Under the pieces are notes generated by a model, which searched no databases, was not told where the DNA came from, and saw only the letters and a program-made list of their open reading frames with translations. DNA of 41,801 nucleotides, taken from Verrucomicrobiota bacterium (lineage in GTDB: Bacteria; Verrucomicrobiota; Verrucomicrobiia; Opitutales; Opitutaceae). Location of the stretch: positions 1 to 41,801 of the forward strand of contig JAEXPQ010000121.1 in the NCBI GenBank assembly GCA_023446735.1. The letters are read 5' to 3'. The position numbers were made by a program, and so were the translations under genes. Below, piece after piece: positions 37,288 to 41,801 of this stretch. Each line of letters opens with the position of its first letter. The first letter of the stretch is position 1.

Positions 37288-37487
37288 GCGTCGAGCGAAC
37301 GTAACAAGTATCAAGTTCCAACTACCAAGACGACGGATGCCGGCATCGCTCTCATTTCTCTCCCTTTTCGGCCGCGCCCAAGGCGCCGGTCTTCCTGGTC
37401 ACCTACCCCTCGTTACCTCGCCCCTCTCTGCCGGACCTTGTCACTTGTCACCTGTTACTTGTCACTTCTCCTCCGCCACCTGACCCG
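37288..37487. repeat. DUF58-batA spacer: facing period-7 arms
   Basis: The left arm (37302-37329) repeats TAACAAG, TATCAAG, TTCCAAC, TACCAAG. The right arm (37437-37471) repeats CTTGTCA, CTTGTCA, CCTGTTA, CTTGTCA, CTTCTCC. Reverse-complemented, the right arm reads TGACAAG/TAACAGG, so the arms are complementary and separated by about 107 bp. The right arm ends 16 bp before the batA ATG, leaving no room for a normal promoter. Confidence 0.85.
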
Positions 37488-38498
37488 ATGTCGGACTTCA
37501 CGCTCCACTCCCCGCACTGGCTCTGGCTGCTCGGTTTGTTGCCGTTGCTCTGGTGGCTGCGTTCACGCCGCGGCGCGGATGTGTTGGTCGTGCCATTCGC
37601 CGGAGCGTGGAACCGCGGCGGACATGTGGTCGTGAGCCGCTGGCCGCTGGCCCTCGCCTCGGCCGCGCTTGCGCTGCTGGTCGTCGCGTTGGCGCGCCCG
37701 CAGTTCGTTCAGCAGCGCCAGGAGGAGCGCAAGGAGGGCTACGACATCGTCCTCGCGATCGACGTCTCCGGCTCGATGCTCTCCGAAGACTACGAGCGCG
37801 GCGGCACCCGCATGAACCGCCTCGACGCCCTCCGCCCGGTGCTCGACGCCTTCATCGCGAGACGCCCCAACGACCGTATCGGCCTCGTCGTCTTCGCCGG
37901 CCGCGCCTACACGCTCTCGCCCCTCACCTTCGACCACGACTGGCTGCGCCGCCAGACCGAGCGGCTCAAGGTCGGCCTCATCGAGGACGGCACCGCGATC
38001 GGCGACGGCCTCGGCGTCGCCCTCACCCGCCTCGAACAGGCGAAACGCGAGCAGGGCGGCAAACGCCTCGGCGCCTTCGTGATCCTCCTAACCGACGGCG
38101 TGAACAACAAGGGCGCGCTCACCCCGCAACAATCCGCGGCGATCGCCCAGGGACGAGGGATCCCGGTCTACACGATCGGCACCGGCCGCACCGGCTACGT
38201 GCCCGTCCCGGTGTTCGACGAGGCCGGGCGCAAGATCGGAATGCGTACCGGATATACCGAGACCGACGAACGCACCCTCCAGGCAGTCGCGCGAGAGACC
38301 GGTGCGGAGTTCTTCCGTGCGATGGACTCCGGCACGATCGAGAACGCGTTCAAGGCGATCGATCGCGCGCAGAAGATCGAGTTCCAAGCCAAGTCCTACC
38401 TGCTCACCGAGGAGCTGTTCGCGTGGTTCGCCGTCCCCGCCGCCGTGCTCTTCGCCGCCGCAGCGCTGATCGTGCGCTGGCCGTTCCCTCCGAAATAA
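37488..38498 (+). CDS. batA: BatA-like VWA domain membrane protein
   Basis: The 336-residue protein has two N-terminal membrane helices (WLWLLGLLPLLWWL; WPLALASAALALLVVALA), a periplasm- or cytoplasm-facing VWA domain, and a C-terminal helix (LFAWFAVPAAVLFAAAALIV). The metal site (MIDAS) is complete: D92-x-S94-x-S96 in AIDVSGSM, T169 in DGTAIGDG, and D203 in LLTDGVNN. This is the arrangement of BatA in Bacteroides-type aerotolerance operons. It probably forms a complex with BatB and is acted on by MoxR. Repeat-filled spacers lie on both sides. Confidence 0.92.
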   Translation: MSDFTLHSPHWLWLLGLLPLLWWLRSRRGADVLVVPFAGAWNRGGHVVVSRWPLALASAALALLVVALARPQFVQQRQEERKEGYDIVLAIDVSGSMLSEDYERGGTRMNRLDALRPVLDAFIARRPNDRIGLVVFAGRAYTLSPLTFDHDWLRRQTERLKVGLIEDGTAIGDGLGVALTRLEQAKREQGGKRLGAFVILLTDGVNNKGALTPQQSAAIAQGRGIPVYTIGTGRTGYVPVPVFDEAGRKIGMRTGYTETDERTLQAVARETGAEFFRAMDSGTIENAFKAIDRAQKIEFQAKSYLLTEELFAWFAVPAAVLFAAAALIVRWPFPPK

Positions 38499-38627
38499 CA
38501 AGTTCCAGGTCGCCAAGTAACAAGTTCGGATGTCTCCCCGGTTCACAATCCTTCCGCCTGTCGCCCGCACCGCAGGTGCCGCCGCTCCTTGCCACTTGCC
38601 ACTTGGCACTTGGTACTTCCTTCCGTC
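38496..38627. repeat. batA-batB spacer: facing period-7 arms
   Basis: The left arm begins in the batA stop codon (TAACAAG TTCCAGG TCGCCAAG TAACAAG, 38496-38524). The right arm (38588-38620) repeats CTTGCCA, CTTGCCA, CTTGGCA, CTTGGTA, CTTCC. Its reverse complement (TGGCAAG, TGCCAAG, TACCAAG) pairs with the left arm across about 60 bp. It is closely related to the element in the preceding spacer. Confidence 0.85.
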
Positions 38628-40394
38628 GTGACCTTCGCCCTGCCCCACCTCCTTTGGCTCCTGCTGCTCCCCGCCGCCCTGATCGCGGCGGATCGGGCGC
38701 GCCGCGTCGCCATCGAGGCTCAATCCTGGCCCGGGATCCGCCGGCTCTGGGCCGGCCCCGCCGGCCTGGCGCCCAGCCGCCACGGGGCGCGCCTGCCCCG
38801 CCGGTGGTGCCTCTGGCTCGGGCTCGCGTTGCTCGTCACCGCGCTCGCTCGCCCGCAATGGGGCAAGATCGAGGAGCGCGTGTTCGACCAGTCGCGCGAG
38901 GTGCTCCTCGCCCTCGATCTCTCGCGCAGCATGCTCGCCACCGACATCAAGCCCTCCCGGCTCGAGCGCGCCCGCCTGCTCGTCGAGAGCCTGCTCGACC
39001 GCCTGAAGGGCGAACGCGTCGGCCTGCTCGTCTTCTCCGGCACGGCGTTCCTGCAATGCCCGCTCAGCCCCGACTACGAGGTGCTGCGCGAGTTCCTCCC
39101 GGCGTTGAATCCCGACTACCTGCCCGAGGGCGGCACCGACTATGCGCGCCTGCTGAAGGCGGCGTTGGAGGCGTTCTCCAACGAGGCCGGGGCCGACCGC
39201 TACCTCATCGTCCTCAGCGACGGCGAGGCGCTCACCGACGAGTGGCGCACGCAGCTCGAGCCCCTCAAGCAGCGCGGCATCCGCGTGATCGCGCTGGGCG
39301 TCGGAACCGAGGGCGGCTCCATCATCCCCGCCAAGGACGGCGGTTTCGTGAAGGACGAACGCGGAGCCGTCGTCATGTCGAAACTCACCCCGAACACGCT
39401 CAAGCAACTTGCGTCCGGCACCGGTGGCGCCTACGCCGAGGCCTCCGGCTGGCTCGACCTGCCGGCGCTGCTCCAGCAGACGGTGGAGCGCGGCAAACAG
39501 GGCGCGATGCTCGAGCGCAAGAGCGTCCGCCTGGGCGAACGCTTCCAGTGGTTCCTCGCGCCGGCCCTCCTGCTGCTCCTGGTCAGCTATTGGCGGGAGT
39601 TTCCGGTTACACCGAAGCCCCGCGATCTGCGCCGCTCGCTCGGCGTCTCGTCCATGGCGCTCCTCCTCCTCGCGCCTTCCCCACGGCTCGAGGCGGCGAA
39701 GATCGCCGCGCCACCGCCACCCGCCCCGCAGATCACCCAACCCGCTCCGCCCCCCAGCGAACTGCCCAAGATCGTCGAGCAGCTCGCCGCGCAGCCCGCG
39801 CTTTCCGCCGCCGACTGCGCGAGGATCGCCCGCGAAACCGTTACCCACGGCCAGAGCGTCCGCCAGACCGGCCAGCCGGTCCCCGCGGGCATCGTCCAGG
39901 ACGGCCTCGCGGCCGTCGACCAAGGCGAGAGCGCCGACGCGAAGGCCGCGAACTGGCAGGAGCTACGATCCCAGCTCGGCGAGTTACTCAAGCCGCCACC
40001 CCAACAGGACCAAAAACAGGACGAGCAAAAGCAGGACGAAAAGAAACAGGACCAAGAGCAGCAACAGCAAGAGCAGAAGCAGGACGCCCGGCAGAAGTCC
40101 GAGGAGCAGAAGCAACAGGAGCAGCAACAACAGCAGCAGCAGCAATCCGAGCAGCAGAAGCAGCAGGAACAACAACAGCAGGCCCAGCAACAGCCACCGC
40201 CCGAGCCGCCCCAGGACACCCAGAAGATCGGCGGCGAGAAGCCGAAGGACGACGAGGCGAAGGAGCATCCCGAGCTCGCCGTGCCGCTCCAAAAGCTGGA
40301 GCAGGTGCGCGACCAAGATTCGCCCGCCGAGCTCTTCGAACTGCTGCACCAGGACGAACCCAAGACCCCCGGCGGCCCCAAGAAAGACTGGTAA
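38628..40394 (+). CDS. batB: BatB-like VWA protein with long Gln/Glu/Lys-rich C-terminal region
   Basis: The 588-residue protein begins with membrane helices (LPHLLWLLLLPAALIAA; WCLWLGLALLVTALA), then a VWA domain with MIDAS residues D97-x-S99-x-S101 (ALDLSRSM), a Thr in EGGTDYARL and an Asp in VLSDGEAL. Two more hydrophobic segments follow (FLAPALLLLLVSYW; SSMALLLLAP). The rest is probably outside the membrane: a Pro-rich part, then residues about 460-525 of almost only Q, E, K and D. This replaces the separate BatC TPR protein seen elsewhere. The start is taken as GTG 38628 (VTFALPHLLW). A TTG at 38589 would translate the spacer repeat and is less likely. batD starts 11 bp downstream. Confidence 0.88.
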   Translation: MTFALPHLLWLLLLPAALIAADRARRVAIEAQSWPGIRRLWAGPAGLAPSRHGARLPRRWCLWLGLALLVTALARPQWGKIEERVFDQSREVLLALDLSRSMLATDIKPSRLERARLLVESLLDRLKGERVGLLVFSGTAFLQCPLSPDYEVLREFLPALNPDYLPEGGTDYARLLKAALEAFSNEAGADRYLIVLSDGEALTDEWRTQLEPLKQRGIRVIALGVGTEGGSIIPAKDGGFVKDERGAVVMSKLTPNTLKQLASGTGGAYAEASGWLDLPALLQQTVERGKQGAMLERKSVRLGERFQWFLAPALLLLLVSYWREFPVTPKPRDLRRSLGVSSMALLLLAPSPRLEAAKIAAPPPPAPQITQPAPPPSELPKIVEQLAAQPALSAADCARIARETVTHGQSVRQTGQPVPAGIVQDGLAAVDQGESADAKAANWQELRSQLGELLKPPPQQDQKQDEQKQDEKKQDQEQQQQEQKQDARQKSEEQKQQEQQQQQQQQSEQQKQQEQQQQAQQQPPPEPPQDTQKIGGEKPKDDEAKEHPELAVPLQKLEQVRDQDSPAELFELLHQDEPKTPGGPKKDW

Positions 40395-40405
40395 CCCATT
40401 TCCCG

Positions 40406-41801
40406 ATGACTCGCCTTTCGCGAATCCTCCATTCCTTCCGAACTGTAGCCGGGGGCGCCGACCCCGGTGCCAGCCCGCTCCCCGGCGCAGGCGTATCCAT
40501 CCCCTCCGCCCGTAGGGTCGGACTTTGCGTCCGGACCGCTCCGCGCGCCGACGGCGCGTCGGCAAGCGACGGCCCTACACCAACCAGCCACCGCCAAACA
40601 CCAACCGGTCGCCCTGAAGGGACGACCTACGGCCGCACCCTCGCTACCGCGCTCGCCTTCCTCTTCGCCACCGTGTTCGCCTGCGCGCAAAGCGTCACCT
40701 GGGATCCGCCCGCCGGCACCCTCGCCCGCGGCCAGACCTCGCAGCTCACGCTCGTCTTCGAGAACTGCAGCCCGAGCGCCGAGGTCGAACTGCCCGCCCT
40801 CTCCGGCCTCCAGGTCGGCCGGCCGTCGCAGAGCAGCCAGACCTCGATCGTGAACTTCAAGATGTCGCAGCGCGTCTCGCTCGCGTATCCGGTCGTCCCC
40901 ACCGCCACCGCCGGGCGCATCGTCATCCCCGAGTTCGAGGTCGAGACCGACAAGGGCAAGCAGCGCGTCGCCGCCGCCGCCTACGAGATCGGCGAGGCCA
41001 CCGTGGGCCGCAGCAACGTGCCGATCGAACGCGTCGCCGCAGCCACGCTCACCCCCGAGCCGGCCACCCTTTGGGCCGGCCAGGTCTTCACGCTCAAATA
41101 CCAGCTCCTGGTCTCCCGTCGCTTCAACCCCACCAACGTCGGCCCCATCGACTGGACACCGCCCGCCAACCTGTTCGTCGATCCGTGGCCGAAGGCGGAG
41201 ATGATCTCGGCCAACGTCGGCGGCGACGCCCGCGTCGGCATCGCGACCACCACCCGCGCCGCCTTCAAGGACCCGGGCGCCCACACCTTGCCCGCCGCGC
41301 GCGAGGCTATCGATCTCGCCACGGGAGGCGGCAACGCGTTCGACTTCTTCGGCCGCCAGAGCACAGAGCAGTACCTCATCACCTCCTCCACGCCCACCGT
41401 GCAGGTGAAGCCGCTCCCAACTCCCGCGCCGGCGGATTTCCTTCAAGCCGTGGGCCAGTTCTCCTTCACGGGCAAGGTCGTGCCCACCACCGCCGCCGTC
41501 GGGGAGCCGATCACCTGGACGCTCTCCCTCGCCGGCACCGGCAACTGGCCCGAAGGGCTCGCCCTCCCGGCGCGCGAGGTTTCCCGCGACTTCCGCGCCT
41601 TCCAGCCGAACGTGCAACGGAAACTCAAGGACGGCACGATGTTCGAGGGCACCCTCACGGAGGACATCGTGCTGATGCCGACCAAGCCCGGCACCTACAC
41701 CCTCGGCCCGGTCTCCTATGCCTACTTCGACCCCGTCGCGGGCGTCTACAAGACCGTACGCACCGAGGCGGTGAAGGTCGTCATCCCCCCCGCCGCCGCG
41801 C
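40406..41801 (+). CDS. batD: BatD-like protein (partial at 3' end) with a REP insertion in its signal-peptide region
   Basis: The frame is open from ATG 40406 to the window end (465 codons visible). From SVTWDPPAGTLARGQTSQLTL on, it resembles BatD (oxygen-tolerance) proteins: tandem Ig-like beta domains in the periplasm, with YQLLVSRRFNP and FSFTGKVVPTTAAVGEPITWTL. The N-terminus is odd. Codons 1-12 (MTRLSRILHSFR) and 76-95 (GRTLATALAFLFATVFACAQ) would together make a perfect signal peptide. They are separated by about 64 codons derived from REP-like hairpins (40441-40632). No start codon lies between the insert and the hydrophobic segment except GTG inside it. Export may therefore rely on an unusually long N-region, or be lost. 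Confidence 0.85.
   Translation, partial: MTRLSRILHSFRTVAGGADPGASPLPGAGVSIPSARRVGLCVRTAPRADGASASDGPTPTSHRQTPTGRPEGTTYGRTLATALAFLFATVFACAQSVTWDPPAGTLARGQTSQLTLVFENCSPSAEVELPALSGLQVGRPSQSSQTSIVNFKMSQRVSLAYPVVPTATAGRIVIPEFEVETDKGKQRVAAAAYEIGEATVGRSNVPIERVAAATLTPEPATLWAGQVFTLKYQLLVSRRFNPTNVGPIDWTPPANLFVDPWPKAEMISANVGGDARVGIATTTRAAFKDPGAHTLPAAREAIDLATGGGNAFDFFGRQSTEQYLITSSTPTVQVKPLPTPAPADFLQAVGQFSFTGKVVPTTAAVGEPITWTLSLAGTGNWPEGLALPAREVSRDFRAFQPNVQRKLKDGTMFEGTLTEDIVLMPTKPGTYTLGPVSYAYFDPVAGVYKTVRTEAVKVVIPPAAA
40441..40632. repeat. Compound REP-like element within the batD reading frame
   Basis: Four GTAG-headed units are packed in about 192 bp. On plus: GTAG at 40445 with stem CCGGGG/CCCCGG (40449-40454, 40462-40467), and GTAG at 40512 with GGTCGGACTTTGCGTCCGGACC. 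On minus: CTAC at 40575-40578 with an inner perfect stem CGCGCC-GAC-GGCGCG (40544-40558), and CTAC at 40627-40630 with stem GGTCG-CCCT/AGGG-A-CGACC (40607-40627). The second unit matches 4465-4490 almost exactly. There are no in-frame stops. Confidence 0.8.

Noticed and set aside
38589..38627. Upstream TTG start for BatB adding 13 residues
   Set aside because: Those residues would be encoded by the period-7 repeat arm. GTG 38628 starts directly at the conserved membrane helix.
39587..41617. Minus-strand frame with leucine- or cysteine-rich stretches opposite batB/batD
   Set aside because: These stretches are the complement of CAG/GAG codons of the BatB Gln/Glu-rich region, not a real membrane protein.

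Overview
The window is about 42 kb of very GC-rich DNA (around 70% by eye). It most likely comes from an Opitutaceae-type member of the Verrucomicrobiota. The main pointers are a six-gene pseudopilin operon that matches the 'Verru_Chthon cassette' layout, GH115 and GH43 genes beside a TonB-dependent receptor without SusD, a short AMP nucleosidase, and verrucomicrobial secreted-protein modules. No rRNA, tRNA, CRISPR array, IS transposase or prophage gene was seen. Most start codons lack a clear Shine-Dalgarno sequence.

Layout. 1-1230 (minus): kduI and the start of kduD, for catabolism of unsaturated uronates. 1419-2195 (plus): AMP nucleosidase. 2226-6364 (minus): a folate operon read folP-folB-folK-pabB/pabC. 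The first three genes overlap by 4 nt; a REP-bearing spacer precedes the fused pabBC. 6491-8092: a GNAT acetyltransferase and a class I glutamine amidotransferase. 8180-14493 (minus): six pseudopilin-type genes, nearly all joined by ATGA overlaps. 14717-17326 (plus): a large U32-family protein. 17458-23361 (plus): two secreted proteins, a beta-helix protein and a 1229-residue protein with a clan GH-A-like catalytic core. 23695-24279: a small conserved-looking unknown. 24581-33474: a carbohydrate region with a TonB-dependent receptor, a GH42/GH35-like enzyme, a GH43-like enzyme and a GH115 alpha-glucuronidase. The GH115 frame is cut by one in-frame TAG. 33691-34107 (minus): a small GGQ release-factor-like protein. 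34641 to the end (plus): a moxR-DUF58-batA-batB-batD operon, interrupted by a GNAT gene of lower GC.

The most unusual signal is in the spacers. Two families of short repeats are scattered through the window. The first consists of GTAG-headed hairpins that look like REP sequences, at 4461-4586, 33541-33590, 34231-34280 and 40441-40632. The second consists of degenerate 6-, 7- or 8-bp tandem arrays, in several cases as two facing inverted arms, at 141-377, 34528-34575, 35361-35457, 37301-37471 and 38496-38620. Members of both families lie inside protein-coding frames of the Bat operon without breaking them. A period-7 element adds about 33 residues to MoxR. A compound REP element of about 192 bp (64 codons) splits the signal-peptide coding sequence of BatD. 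This resembles the known in-frame palindromic elements of Rickettsia, but the sequences differ.

Functionally, the 17-33 kb region probably takes up and degrades a glucuronic-acid-substituted plant polysaccharide such as glucuronoxylan. kduI/kduD at the left edge handle uronates from another source (pectin, alginate or a similar polymer). The right-hand operon is an aerotolerance-type MoxR/VWA envelope system.
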